This document shows positions 13,201 through 25,391 of a DNA stretch of 64,000 nt, piece after piece. A program made the translations under genes and the position numbers. The stretch comes from Prinsepia uniflora (lineage: Eukaryota; Streptophyta; Magnoliopsida; Rosales; Rosaceae): contig CM064872.1 of assembly GCA_032719365.1 (NCBI GenBank), forward strand, positions 71,798,752 to 71,862,751. Direction: 5' to 3'. The notes below the pieces were generated by a model. That model worked only from the letters and a program-made list of their open reading frames with translations, was not told the origin of the DNA and did not search any database. The stretch's first letter is position 1. Every line of letters starts with the position of its first letter.

Positions 13201-13519
13201 TTGAGAAGTCAACAAATTGCCCCTTTTTAACCAAATTACCAAAGTACCCGCGAACTTCCGAACGTCATACCTTTTCTCTCGAATGTCAGAATCAAACGTG
13301 CCACCTGTCTATGAACTTGTGACGTCCCGAACTACGTCACGGTCACCGATCAAAGTCCATTTGACAACTCAAACGAAAAGTCAACATTTTTGCCCATTCT
13401 AAGGGCAAAATCGTCATTTTGCACCGTCCATCCAAACGTATCCAACTAATCACCGATTAACTTCACTAATCCGTCATTAACAACTAATCTAATCTCGATT
13501 TTTAGGATGGTTCGTTAAA

Positions 13520-13533
13520 ATCTATCCCCCTTT
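13520..13533 (-). promoter_or_regulatory. Polypurine tract of element B
   Basis: In sense this reads AAAGGGGGATAGAT, immediately before the sense 3' LTR. It is the expected plus-strand primer, and element G has the closely related AAGGAGGGAAGAT in the same place. Confidence 0.8.
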
Positions 13534-13673
13534 AAGAATTTCATTCCCGAAATTCCAAATCTCGGACTTCCGTAACTAATTGGGGGAAATCTAACTGGTC
13601 TCACACTTGGGTCTCCTACCCAGTGTCCAGCACCTGCCAATCCAAAGTATGCTAACAGTGCCCAAACTGTCAC

Positions 13674-16338
13674 TGTAACAACCTGTACCTTCAGAAAAGG
13701 TAAAAATGTAATTTTGTAAAAGCATTGTATAAAAGGACGATTTTGCCCTTATGAATAGTGTGTCAAAAGTTGACTTTTTGATTTACAGGTCGGATGAGTG
13801 TTGATCATTGACCGTGACATAGTTTAGGACGTCACGAGTCCGTAGACAGGTGGCATGTCCGATTTGGACAAGCGGAGAAAAAGTTATGACGTTTGGAAGA
13901 TTGAGGGCGTTATCGTAATATAGAGGAAAATGTTGACTTTTTAGTGGACTTTTGATTTTCACGTAGACCGAGGACCATTAGATAGGTCTCGACGTCCTGA
14001 GTACAACGACAGGCGACACGCTGTCATCGGACGTCAGACGGAATAGTTATGAGTCTGAAAAGTTGAAGGGCAAAATGGTAATTTTAATTCTAGGGACATT
14101 TTGGTCTTTTTTCCTTTAGAACCAATCAGAGATGGCAACTTGGTTGAGTGGGATTAGATATTTAGGTTTTGGTCCATAGGAATTGGACACGTGGTAGTGC
14201 CTAGATGGTTCTAGGATGGTTTAGTGTACACACGGGTATAACTTGGCTAATTTCAAACCGTGCAAATTGGTTTGAGAAACCAAAAACAGAGAGTGAGGCG
14301 GTGGAGAGTTTGATCGATTCAGTTTTTGAGTGAGAGCTTTGGTGAGTTGTGAGAGTGACAGAGAGAAGAAGGAGAACTGGTGAATGGTTGGGGGAGTGAA
14401 ATCGTGCTAGAAACACGGCGGTGGTGAGGTTTGATTTTCAGAGAAAACAGAGAGAGCTGTGGGAAAGAGGTGGTGGTTGTGCCGTGTTTTGGCCCAATCC
14501 AGGCTGAGAGGAGGCTAAGACAGCTGCAGGGGACTCAGTGGACACCGTGGTACACGCCGGTGCAGACGGCGGAGGACGAATCAAAGGTGAGACCTAAATC
14601 CCCTGTTTTTCCCGTTTTCTTCATTTCGAAAGTCGTGGACTTTGGGTTAGAGTCGAGGACTTTGGTGAGTGGTGTGAGGCTCAGGGAAGTCCTAGGAGTC
14701 GTCTAGGATGGTCGTCGTGACGGGGGAAGGTCTGGGTGGCCGGAGACCAAAACAGGGCTAACGGGAAGTTTTGTTTCGAGGTTGAAGACGATGGGTTTCA
14801 GGCCTTGATTTCTAGGTTTTAGGACTGGATTGGATTGCTGGGAACTGGACGAAGCTTGTGGGATTGAAATGATGGAAAATCATGGAGGAATTTCAGAGAA
14901 TCGGTCACGCCGGTTTAGTACAGTCGAACCGGCTGACTCGAGGAAGACGGTGACACTGTAGCAGCGCGTGAGGCCCACGCGCAGCCACTTTGGGCAGCGC
15001 GTGAGGGCGCGTGGGGAGGATTCTGAGTAACCTTCCAACATGGTTTTTGATCTAAATGTTGTAAGGAATATATTGGGACAAGTTTCGGGAAAATCGGATG
15101 TTGTTTCGGGTTAGTTCGAGTATCCAGACGGTTTAGGGTTTAAATTTAAATTACGTTTAAATTCCCAAAAATTTTGGGAAATTAGGGTTAGCGTATTTGA
15201 CGTATTTATGACCCTATTTGGTGATTATTGACAGGACGAGAGACGCCTGAGACGGTCGAGGAGCGCACGGAGCGCGATTGACACTTTTTGACTCGTGAGT
15301 GGACTCTTTTCTTTTCTTACGAGCATGCCTAGCTGCTTTTATTTATGTTTTATGATTTTAAGTATGTTTTTATGCTTTTAATGGTGATTATATGTGGTTG
15401 ATGTGTTTGCACGTTTTTCGAGACATTTTCGGGTTTTGCACGTTTTTCGAGAAAAAGCTGGATTTCTGATTCTGATGCTAAGCTTTTGGGTTTTCAATCT
15501 ATAATTGTTTTCTGATGGTTATAAGTGGATTATGAGATATGATTTTGGTAATCAAGGTTTTGGTTTTAAAATCGGATTTCGAGCAACGAAATTTGGTTTT
15601 AAAGTTGGAAAAGTGGAATTCCGGATTTGGGTTCGGAATGATGGTTCTGGATGCGGAAGGGCCTCAGACCAGTGATTTCGGATTCAGGTTTTGGAGATGG
15701 ATTTAGAATTGGTTTTGGATTGGATTTGCTGGATCTGGATATTGGGTTTAAAGACCCGGATTCTGATTGACGGGGGACGAGCCTGGATTGAGTTTAAAGA
15801 CTCGGGAGTTTAAAGACTCGGATAGACCCAGCATGTTTGATCAGCCTTGACATATGTGGAATATGTTTTTATGATATGATCTTAGCATCTTTGTTATACT
15901 GTTTTATGTTGTGGTTTTCTGAAACTTCGTTAGGCATGCATACTTTATTTTAAAACGGAGGGAAAAATCTTATTGTTTTTCTTAATCCTTGTTGTTTCTA
16001 AATCGTGTTTGAAACTCTTATTTCTTTTAGTCCACTCACACTTTCTGGTTTTTAACTTTCCCTCCAGGTCGTGGTGATAGCGCTGGGGTGAACGTTGAGG
16101 CAGGGACCGAGGCATAGAGCTTTACGACGTTCATTCGTTGCAAGATTAGCCTAGTAGGACTTTTGTGCCTATTTGTATAACGCTATGCTCTGTACTACAG
16201 TTGTATTATATTTACTCCCTTGTCTGATAGCTATGCTTATGGTTATTTTGGGGTTGTTGTGGTACTTTAAGTGTGATTGTCAGACGGGAGCAGGGTTCGT
16301 CCCGGGTATCGAGGTGATATTTGGGACGGGTCCTCACA
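13674..16338 (+). mobile_element. Solo LTR F (TGTAATGACCC family) in the B interior
   Basis: This 2665-bp LTR begins TGTAACAACCTGTACC and ends GGGACGGGTCCTCACA. A perfect TSD GTCAC lies at 13669-13673 and 16339-16343. It includes the TGACAT/ACGTCA pair at 13815-13834, the CGCG-rich core near 14965-15010 and a GAGTTTAAAGACTC cluster near 15745-15830. Confidence 0.92.
15295..16067 (+). other. Candidate intron in LTR F
   Basis: The donor is CTC|GTGAGTGGAC. The acceptor is TTTCCCTCCAG|GTCGTGG after a pyrimidine-rich stretch. GTCCACTCAC at about 16030-16039 is the exact complement of the donor sequence. Splicing is inferred only. Confidence 0.4.
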
Positions 16339-19300
16339 GTCACCACATCTCTCCCAGTGAATCAACTCAGCCAACTTTTAGTTCATCAGGAGATCGTCCC
16401 AATTGCATTGGGGTCATCACAAATCCATCTCCTTCCCACGATATTTCCAACACCACACCAGCCGACACTCACGACTCAACTATCACTAGGTACGCACCAC
16501 TACTATCAGGTTCAACACTCCCAACTCCCTTCGAGTCGAGCGTACCTCGTACCAACGTCCCAGCACATCTTGTGAGTTCGCCATCAACAAACACAAAACT
16601 CAAGTACACCCATTCACAAGACGACATCTACCAATCTCGGTACTTCTATGCATCAAGATTCGTACAATGTTCCATATTACTTCCGTCAGCGATCTGCGCC
16701 GACCTCACCGAAGTCACAGCAACGACCTCACCAGAGTCACAACGTACTCGTCTTATACCCTTAACTCAACCAATCCTTTCACCGGTGGTTCCACTAACCA
16801 CCAACACTGTCATCCTGTGGAACTTCATCCACATCCTACACCACCTGTCTGCAACTGGACCCTCTTACCTACCTGTCAAACCGTGATCACACATCTCAAG
16901 TCAGGGTCCCACCAGCCACTCATGATTCAGAGCATCCAGCTTATGTCAACATTGAAGCCCGCAATAACCGATCAACCACTCGGGATCACCTTGATCCAGC
17001 CCACTTGTTCCATCAAACTCCATCTCATCCATCCATCCACAATATACCTCGGCACTCAGCCAATTACCAACACTTCTATCAGAACATCACGCTGCACGTC
17101 CAAGTACATCAGCATGACTCCGACCACTGCAGAACCAGTACGTACACATTTCAAGTACCTGCACCAAGTACCACCAACCAGAACCACGGTGCATACCACT
17201 AACCACACGCAAGGACAACCCTACGAACTTTAAAGGAAACAAAGGTATTTTAGAATACCTCAACATAGCTCGTAGAGTACATCCTCAAGTAATTCTAACG
17301 ACATCTTACGGTAAGTCCACCATTCAACCACATCGGCATCCACCGACCTTCACTATGCCCAAAGTCCAACCAACAATGCCATAGTGTACCCGTCACTTTC
17401 ACAACGTCTCTTCAGGGTACACGAACATAGCCTATTTTGTCCAATCCAATGCTAGGCCAACACGTCTTCCAAAAAATACACAGCTCAAGTCTACTTCCAA
17501 ATCTTCCGGTCACTTGGGTCTCCCGACCAATATGAACTCCAAACACATTTCGATTACGAATACCGGGCAGACCCAGTACCAGTTCTAAGTCCAATATTCG
17601 TACGTATGCTAAATGGCCCACACGCGTTCTGCACAATTCCAATATGGTCAAGATATCCAACCTCTGTCTGGTCGACGATCCTTCTGATCCACAACATCTC
17701 AATCTTGAGTCATAAGCGATCCAATCCCTATCCACTCACTCCTAAGTGGATCCCACCTACTGGCTTACTACTTCGCCTTCACTTCCCACAACTGATCAAA
17801 CCACCACGTCAGATCAAATCGATCAAGTACTCAACACGTCCAAAGGCACGTCTAGATTGTGGGTTCTCTTCAATAACCTCATATTGATCAGTTATAGTTA
17901 CTCCTTTTCCATTCCTCCTGTCAGCCTCCAACGGAACACACGATGGTCCATAACTAGGACATCACAAGTTATCCTGCCTTAAACAAACTAAGTACAAACC
18001 CACGATGCTCACCACACATGCCCAACATGTCGTCACTAAGTCCTCTCTCTACTTCTGAACACAACCACAAGTGTCCATGACCAAGGGGGTTCACAACTCC
18101 TGAAATTCCTTTAATGAGATCAACAATCACTGACCTCGGACTTCCTAGGTACCACCCTTAAAGTCTCCAGTCTCTAAGTGCCAACCTCGATATCTGCCGA
18201 CAAATGCCAACCATCAAGGGAGTCCACTAAAATCGTCCTCATGAACGGTCAAACCCGACCACACAAACCTAGCCCGATCCTACGCGCAGCATAGGTCCCT
18301 CGCGCTTCCGCTGCGCTACTCTGATCAAACTAAGGGTTTCCTGACCGTTCATCCTGAAACATGACCTACCAATGGTCATCACATATCCCCGCTCGGTTAG
18401 TGGTTCCCCCCAGACACCGTCACCTCATAACTGGCCACAACCTCAACTCGATGTGCCCATCCGACCATTACAAACGTCCCAACTCATGGTACATCATTCC
18501 GATCTAGTGCTCATAGCACACTAGTCCCAAGCCTCTCCTCCTACCTAGCCAAAAACCTCAGTTGACGCTCGGTTTGGAGAAACTAACCTCCCTCGTAGTC
18601 CAAAGCTCTGAGCAACTCCATACTCAACCAACTCACTGCCTCGGCTGCACCTAGTAGCACCATCTCCAATCCGGCCGTAAGTCGGCCCAACCACAACAAC
18701 TACCGAACCACAAATCCTAATTCACGATTTCCAGACTAAGAACTTGCCCTGGGGTTTCTCACTCAGGTACTCAAAATCCTAACCAGTCATCCCACGGGGT
18801 TCCTCAAATCATCCCCGTCCTATGGGTTATCCAAACCCGCGACGGTCACTAGTTCACAACAACCCTACCACTCAGGTTGTCGAAACCGTCAACCAGTAAA
18901 CCTCGCTAGGGGGGAAACTCTCAGATCTCAAAGTAGTGTCTAATCCCCGCCACTCGAGGCATCCAGCTACTCGAAGAAGCACAAGTCCAATTTCAACCAA
19001 ACTGACCAAAAAGGTCACCAGTCTAAACTATCGCCATCCGGCCTAACCAGCCACCGTCAACCGGCTTCTTTGGCCCACGTATACCACCAACTCAACAGGT
19101 TACTATCTGGCTCCACATACCAACCAGTCGACCCTCAGTTGACCAACCTACTCGTAATTGTAGCTCAGTGGCTACCATCCAGATTCACCACGCTGGCATC
19201 CATCAGACCCTATGGTCCAATCGTCGAGCATAACCAGGGCCAACGCACTAACCGCTCAGGCCCTAAGCCGACGTACGTCATACCTCCCACCGTGTATCGA

Positions 19301-19486
19301 GCGACTATCATTCTGACACTAACAATCGCTGCTAACTAGCCACAATGAATGTACCATCACTATCGCATCCATGTTGTTGACGAGCTGTTCCACGTCGAGA
19401 CATCACATCCACAGTAGTATCACAACACCCACATCGACGAACCAACGACTCTGGGAACTAATCCTCGCGTAGAGTGCACAAAACTT

Positions 19487-19498
19487 GCTCTGATACCA
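19487..19498 (-). promoter_or_regulatory. Primer-binding site of element B
   Basis: In sense this is TGGTATCAGAGC, complementary to the 3' end of plant initiator-Met tRNA, two bases from the end of the sense 5' LTR. Confidence 0.92.
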
Positions 19499-19500
19499 AT

Positions 19501-22500
19501 TGACACAACCCGCCCCCAATCCCCCAGGATTAAGGGCTAAGTCATGCTCCCGTCTGACTTACGAGTGACACGAAGGCTAAACTGTCGTCCAACCTCCATG
19601 TGACACGTAAGTCGGACAAGGGATTCTTGACTGAACCGCTCAAAACTTCCGAAACTTCCCAGAACGCGCAGACTCTACTGTGGATCGCATATGTGATGTC
19701 TCCGTCTCTCTCGACCAACAGCCCGCAAACGCAACAACTTGGAGGGTATCAAAAACACAAAAAGACCGTGAGTGGACAAAAATAAAGTATAAGTTTAAAA
19801 ACAGTTCATAAAACAAGTACATTTATACCCTCCAATTAAAAACCAATGCATGCATATCAAGTCCATGTCATAAAACCATTCAATATTCAGGTTAAGCAAA
19901 CCATGTAAGAAAAACCGAACACAGTTTCCTTTTCTAAAATCCCGGGCCTCAGCCAAAAACCATCGAAAACCATTTCATTTAGGCAGAGCCCAAAACATCG
20001 GAAAACCCTTATTGGAAACCATCATCATCAAAACTCAGTGAAATCCAAACACATTTGAAACCACATATCCATCCATCGAACATGTTGGATCTATCCGAGT
20101 CTTTAAACTCCCGAGTCTTTAAACTCAATTCAGGCCTCAATATAATCCGAATCTTTAAACTCCCGAGTCTTTAAACTCAATAGGCCTACGGGGGAAATAT
20201 CAATATCCGAGTCTTTAAACTCCCGAGTCTTTAAACTCAATCCAGGTCTTTAAACCCAATCCGGGCCCGCCCCCGTCATAATCATATCCGGGTCTTTAAA
20301 CCCAATGACCAGATCCAGCAAATCCAATCTAAAACCATTTTCCATTTCCGAATCCAAATCCGCAATCTCATCAGGATCCCGAATCCAAACCCAGAACTCA
20401 TATCCATATCCGATTCCAAATCCGAGTCCGAAACCATCATTCTGTAAGCTAGCATCAGGAACAATCATTCTGAACCCAAACCCAGAATTCCACTTTCAAG
20501 TTCTCAACCGAATCTAGAATCGTCATCCTGGAATCCGATTCCAAAACCCGAAAAACACGTTTCTCAAAACCACTTTTCCAAAATCCGTTTTAAATCTTTG
20601 AAATCAAATCATATTTCAATTCCCGAAATTATATCATTTAAACCATGGTCAAATCACAACATTATTCAGAATCTCGTAAAACGTGCAAAATCGTAAACTA
20701 TCAAGATCATAAATCAAATCATAGAATCACGTATAGAAAACATATAAAAACATATATGCATGCATCAGGAGTTAGAAAACAAAGTCTACTCACAGACCAT
20801 TTCGTCGTCGCCTCAATACGCGCGCACTTATGCCGTTTCTGGCCAATCCGTTATCCTTGACTTTCCCAAACCTGTACAAATCCCATAATAAGGTCACTAA
20901 CTACTTCATAATACTCATACTAAAGCCTCGTAATTTTCCTAAATTTTTAACTATTTTTAACCGAGCCCTAAAACTTTCAGACGTCCTGAAACATATCGAG
21001 ACGATGTCCGATTGACTCGAAACCAGTGCCAAAATGTTCGTTACATCGAATAATTTAAAAGCCGTGTTGGAAGATTCCCCAAACTACCCTTCACGCGCCC
21101 CCACGCACGTGAACAGTGTCACCTTCTACCTTTCGCCGACCCGGTTCAGACCAGTTCGAACCGGTACGGTTCGACCAAGCCGGTGTTCACGGTTTTCTCT
21201 GGTTTTTGCATCTTTTTCAATTTCGTTTATCCCACTAGCTTCGTCCTAATCTCTACAAGTGTTCTAGCTAATTAAACCATAAAATTAGGTCCTAATTAAT
21301 ACCTGCCCGCTCAACCTTCGAATCACGTTCATCCTCCACCGTGTTTCCATGGTTTCAGCTCCCCTTTTCCCTAGTTTTCGATTCCAAACCGTCTATGTAA
21401 CCACTAGAGACAAATTCCAATAAAGAAAACTAATCAATAAGCACGCAATCGTGATTAACCATTTCTGGGTTCAACTGAACCGTTTACTAAAATGAAGGCT
21501 TACCACCGTCACCGTTCACCTCTGTGGGCACCACCACGTGCGTCTGAGTCCACTGTCCAACCTTCCTTCACATGCTATGGCAAAAGCTAAGGTTTGAGGG
21601 TGACTGTGTATAGTTGATGTTCACCGGTAGCACAGAATTCCTGTTCCAAAACTGCCACCCACAACGGTCTTCACGGTGGCACCAACCCCATCGTCTAGGT
21701 CCTCAAGCTCCTTCACACACTTCTCTAACCTGAGGAGGATCAGCTTGTTTCTCACGGTTCACCCACACACAAACTCAACCACTCTGTTCCTCTATTTCAA
21801 AACATACAATTTATCCTCCACAATCCACGGCCACCGTCCACGACGGTGGTACCACCGTTCCTGTCTCATCTCGACAATCTCTCTGTCCTCACACATCCCT
21901 CTCGGCTAATTCCTTTGGATTGTTTCTCACAGTTCAAACTCTCCCCTGTTCCTCTCTGTTTGTAAACCACACACATACACCATGCATGAGTTTAAAAAAT
22001 CAGCCTGAGGCTTCTACAGCCATCCAGACCCAACCACGTGTCAAAGTCCCTGTGGGCAACCATTCTAACACAGCCAAGTGTCCACTTCTCAGTGGGCACA
22101 GATCCCTATGCACTGAAAAGACCAGAATGCCCCTAAAGGTCAATTTACCATTTTGCCCTTCGTATTCTCTGACCCGTAACTTTGCCGTCCAAATTCCGAT
22201 GACAACATGCCGCCTGTCATTGTACTCCGGGAATCAAGACCTACCTAACGGTCCTCGAAGTGCGTGAAAATTTCGTGTCGTTTGAGAAGTCAACAAATTG
22301 TCTCTTTTTAACGAAATTACCAAAGTACCCTCAAACTTCCGAATGTCATAGCTTTTCTCTCGAATGTCAGAATCGGACGTGTCACCTGTCTATGAACTCG
22401 TGACGTCCCGAACTACGTCACGGTCACCGGTCAAAGTCCATTTGACCACCCGAACGAAAAGTCAACATTTTTGCCCATTCTAGGTGCAAAATCGTCATTT

Positions 22501-22600
22501 TGCACCGTCTATCTGAATGTATCCAACTAATCACTGATTAACTTCACTAATCCGTCATTAACAACTAATCTAATCCCAATTTCCGGGACGGGTCATTACA
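19501..22600 (-). repeat. Element B, right (sense 5') LTR, uninterrupted
   Basis: This 3100-bp LTR begins TGACACAACCCGCCCCC and ends GGGACGGGTCATTACA. It is the best intact reference for this sub-family. From left to right it has a terminal stem near 19548-19620, the splice-like complement near 19768, a GAGTCTTTAAACTC / GGGTCTTTAAACCC cluster at 20095-20310, the second splice-like half near 20783, and the TGACGT pair at 22401-22420. Confidence 0.9.
20095..20310 (-). repeat. GAGTCTTTAAACTC / GGGTCTTTAAACCC cluster
   Basis: Seven or so copies of the 14-base motif occur in about 215 bp. Some are paired as GAGTCTTTAAACTCCC followed at once by a second copy, and the last ones change to GGGTCTTTAAACCC. 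The A-T to G-C change occurs in both arms together. Function unknown. Confidence 0.8.
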
Positions 22601-22605
22601 GCGTT

Positions 22606-23764
22606 GGCCTCACGCGCCACTGCACAGGGTCATCTTCTTCCTTCAGTCGACTGGTCCGACCGACCAATTCAGTTCTCCCCTGCAACTTGGACCAGCGTGA
22701 CCAGTCTAGCCTCCTACCCGGTCCAATTTTCATCCTTTTCCTTCCTAATCAATTCTAAGCTTTCTATTTTGATCTTAGGAACCTAACTACGCAATTAAAA
22801 CAACCAAAAACTGACTAAAACCCATCGGTCCAATTTTGCTCTCACGGTTCGGTTTGCCCATTTCCTCCCCATGGGTTCCTCAACCTCCAAACATCACCAA
22901 AATAATCCTAACATATTCCTAGAAACCTATTTAACTCATTACAATCACCCAAAATGGCCCACAATGATTAAAATTGAAAATGGAGAAAATTGGGTAAACA
23001 GATACCTTTGCACGGGTTGGCCTCCACCATCCAGGGCGGCGCTGCTCTTGGCCGGCCACCACATCCTCTAGTCCTCACTTCATCCTCCTGGGTCTCAATC
23101 ATGGTCATAGGGCTTAAGGGTTTGGATTTGGGGTAGAAGGGTGATCGGGTTTGGGTTTGGGGAAAATGATCGAATAAGAGAAAGGGGAAGGGATATGCAT
23201 GACCGTGTTTAGGCTGGGCAATGGATAGGTGACACTTGTCACTCAACCATTGGGCCTGTCCAAAAATCTGGGCCCCACTTACTGCCAAATAACTTTCGTC
23301 TCCAAAAACGTGCAATTGTACGTTCGAACTTCTGTAAACTGTAACTTCTCCGTCGAATGTCCTAATTCGACGTGCCACCTGTCTATGGATTCGTATCGTC
23401 CCGATCTACATAACCGTCCTTGGGCCTCGGCTATCTGACCTCTCAGGTCAAAAGTCAACTTTCTGCCCCCATTCAACATAATTACCAAAATACCCCCGAA
23501 CTTCTGAACGTCATAAGTTCTTCCTCGAATGTCAGAATCGGACGTGCCACGTGTCTATGAACTCGTGACGTCCCGAACTACGTCACAATCATTGGCCAAA
23601 GTCCATTTGACCACCTAAACAAATAGTCAACATTTTGCCCATTTTAGGGGCAAAATCGTCATTTTGCCTTGAACGTCCGTTAATCCTCGTCTAATCCTTG
23701 ATTAGTCTCGCTAATTCATCATTAATCCTTAATTAATCCCGATAATTCAGGACGAGTCGTTACA
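22606..23764 (-). mobile_element. LTR A (TGTAATGACCC family), sense-5' part
   Basis: This is the continuation of A beyond element B. It starts in the CACGCGCC core and ends GACGAGTCGTTACA. It contains two diverged tandem blocks (about 23335-23480 and 23510-23640) and the TGACGT pair at 23566-23585. With 1-1726 it gives at least 2885 bp. Its right end abuts copia RNase H sequence, so A inserted into that element. The expected TSD is TAACA (23765-23769); its partner would be left of the window. Confidence 0.85.
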
Positions 23765-24263
23765 TAACAACTTTTGTCAGCATATCTGACATGTTCTTGT
23801 TGGTGTGAATTTTCCTCAACTGGAAAAGCTTTTTTGATGCATCTCGAATCCAATGATAAAGGAGATCAATGTGCTTCGTGTGAGGATGGTACACTGAATT
23901 TTTACTTAAATGAATAGCACTCTGACTATTACAATGCACCACATAACTTTCTTGCTTCACACCCAATTCTTGAATGAACCTCTGCAGCCAAATCGTCTCC
24001 TTGCATGCTTCATTTGCAGCAATATACTCAGCTTCAGTGGTGGATAAGGTAACACATTTTTGTAACTTGGACTGCCATGAAACAACTACCCTTGAAAAGG
24101 TGAATAAGTATCCATAAGTGGATTTTCTAGCATCACGGTCTCCTGCCAAGTCTGAATCCTTGAAACCTTCTAACACTGGCACAACTTTGAAGTGCCTCAA
24201 GGTTTCGATCCACCAAAACACAAGCACAACTTTGAAGTGCCTCTCAAAAATCTGAGTATCCAC
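23765..24263 (-). pseudogene. Copia RNase H domain
   Basis: This is the RNase H end of the copia polyprotein, which removes RNA from the RNA-DNA hybrid during reverse transcription. Visible motifs are KDSDLAGDRDARKST (first acidic site), TTEAEYIAANEA, HCNSQSAIHLSKN and HTKHIDLLYHWIRD, then SDMLTK. Copia elements usually have CDN or CDS at the third site, so CNS here has probably lost an acidic residue. It stops at the LTR A border just after LTK, losing the last residues. It is joined to RT only through a frameshift near 24200-24260, where a short stretch encoding HFKVV is duplicated. Confidence 0.88.
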
Positions 24264-24784
24264 TCTCTGCCAGGGTTAGAGAGATACCTACTAACAACAC
24301 CAACTGCATGTGCTATATCTAGTCGAGTATAAACCATAGCATATATAAGACTACCAACGGCTGATGAGTAGGAAATACCTGCCATCTTGTCCATATCCCC
24401 TTGTGTAGTTGGGCATAACCTTGTACTTAACTTGAATTGATTACCTATAGGTGAGTTCACTGGCATAGCTTCTTTCATGTTAAACCTCTCAAGCACTCGT
24501 TCAACGTACCTTTCCTGTGACAACCATAGCTTCTTTGCCTTCCTGTCACGAGTGATCTCCATGCCCAAAATCTGCTTAACTGGACCTAAGTCTTTCATAT
24601 CAAATGATTTTGACAAATCTGACTTCAACTTGTGAATCATAGCAACATTGTGCCCCACAATCAACATATCATCAACATAGAGCAATAAAATGATGACGTT
24701 ACCTCTAGTGAACTGCTGGATATACACACATAGATCGACATCTGTTCTCTTGTACCTCTGGTCATTGTACCCATGACCCAACAT
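24197..24784 (-). pseudogene. Copia reverse transcriptase, C-terminal part
   Basis: This contains the RT active-site box LLLYVDDMLIVG, then FDMKDLGPVKQILGMEI, LWLSQERYVERVLERFNM and SSAVGSLIYAMVYTRLDIA, all typical of plant copia RT (RVT_2). It makes cDNA from the element RNA in the cytoplasmic particle. The upstream RT half (24867-25391) is in another frame, and the intervening LKKSLYGLK-like stretch contains a stop, so the protein cannot be made in one piece. Confidence 0.9.
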
Positions 24785-24866
24785 GAATGAGTCAAACTTC
24801 TTGTACCATTTGCCTTGGTGCTTATTTTAGCCCGTACAAGCTTTTCTTCAACTTACAAACCATGTG

Positions 24867-25391
24867 TCATTTTCTCTCAACTTCAAAATCTTCTGGTTGC
24901 TTCATGTAAATTTCCTCTTTCAAATCACCATGTAGAAATGTTGTCTTCACATCCAACTGCTCCACCTCATGATCCATGCTAGCTGCCATGCTCAGAATAA
25001 CTCGGATAGAAGTCATCTTAACCACTGGTGAGAATATCTCGTCGAAATCGACTCTTTCCTTCTGCCCAAAACCCTTGACAACCAAGCGAGCCTTGAATTT
25101 TGTCAACTGCTCATTCTCGTCCCTCTTCAACTTGAACACCCACTTATTTTTGAGTGTTTTTCTGCCTTTAGGAAGCTCCACCAACTCATAGGTGTCATTC
25201 TTCAATAAAGACTTCATCTCAGACTTCATTGCCAACATCCATTTGTCATTGTCTGCATGAGTCTTTGCCTCCTCAAAATTTTCAAGCTCTCCATCGCCAG
25301 TCAACAAAATGTATCTGGAATGAGGGTCATCCCCATCGCTGGTCGTGAGAATATACTGTGAAGAAAGATACTTAGTATTCGGCTTTGGCAC
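24867..25391 (-). pseudogene. Copia reverse transcriptase, N-terminal part
   Basis: This begins in the linker PKPNTK and holds the classic copia RT start: EAKTHADNDKWMLAMKSEM, LPKGRKTLKNKWVFKLK, KARLVVKGFGQKERVDFDE, FSPVVKMTSIRVILS and EQLDVKTTFLHGDLKEEIYM. The usual D-V-K-T-A-F-L-H-G is D-V-K-T-T here. The PKPNTK linker also occurs at 26860-26881, on the far side of the inserted copia piece. Confidence 0.9.
25370..25391. repeat. 22-bp direct repeat, left copy
   Basis: A 22-base stretch at 25370-25391 recurs exactly at 26860-26881 and brackets the inserted LTR+gag piece. It encodes PKPNTK of the host element on the minus strand. It is much longer than the 5-bp TSD normal for copia. Confidence 0.9.

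Larger units (their letters stand above)
1727..13519 (-). repeat. Element B, left (sense 3') LTR, interrupted
   Basis: It begins TGACACTACCCGCCCCC and ends at a decayed terminus GGTTCGTTAAA, where other copies have GGTTCGTTACA. The LTR segments are 1727-2421, 5275-6388 and 12236-13519; solo LTRs C and D fill the gaps. The right LTR keeps both empty target sites, TTTAA at 20230-20234 and TTCAT at 21328-21332, which proves C and D arrived after B. Confidence 0.85.
13520..19500 (-). mobile_element. Element B interior (non-coding)
   Basis: About 3.3 kb lie between the LTRs of B once F (13674-16338) is removed. The plus strand is C/A-rich and full of short CCA-type runs, so the sense strand is G/T-rich. 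No zinc knuckle, D-S/T-G protease, YVDD box or DDE integrase pattern is visible in any frame. Longer frames such as 16173-16886 cross the F border and are low-complexity. The PPT-proximal 30 bp resemble G. Confidence 0.8.
1727..22600 (-). mobile_element. Element B: LARD-type LTR retrotransposon with nested insertions
   Basis: This is a two-LTR element on the minus strand, inserted in LTR A. The left (sense 3') LTR is 1727-13519, about 3093 bp once C and D are removed. The right (sense 5') LTR is 19501-22600, 3100 bp. The interior is 13520-19500, about 3.3 kb without F. The flanking TSD is GCGTG at 1722-1726 and GCGTT at 22601-22605, matching at 4 of 5 positions. The primer-binding site and polypurine tract sit at the correct LTR borders. 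The interior has no gag, protease, RT or integrase motif, so the element must have been moved by another element's proteins. More LTR changes than in G make it clearly older. Confidence 0.88.

Noticed and set aside
16173..16886. A 237-codon frame on the plus strand
   Set aside because: It starts inside LTR F and crosses F's right border and TSD into the interior of B. Its composition is Ser/Thr/Pro/His-rich with no domain. A frame created by an insertion boundary is not a gene.
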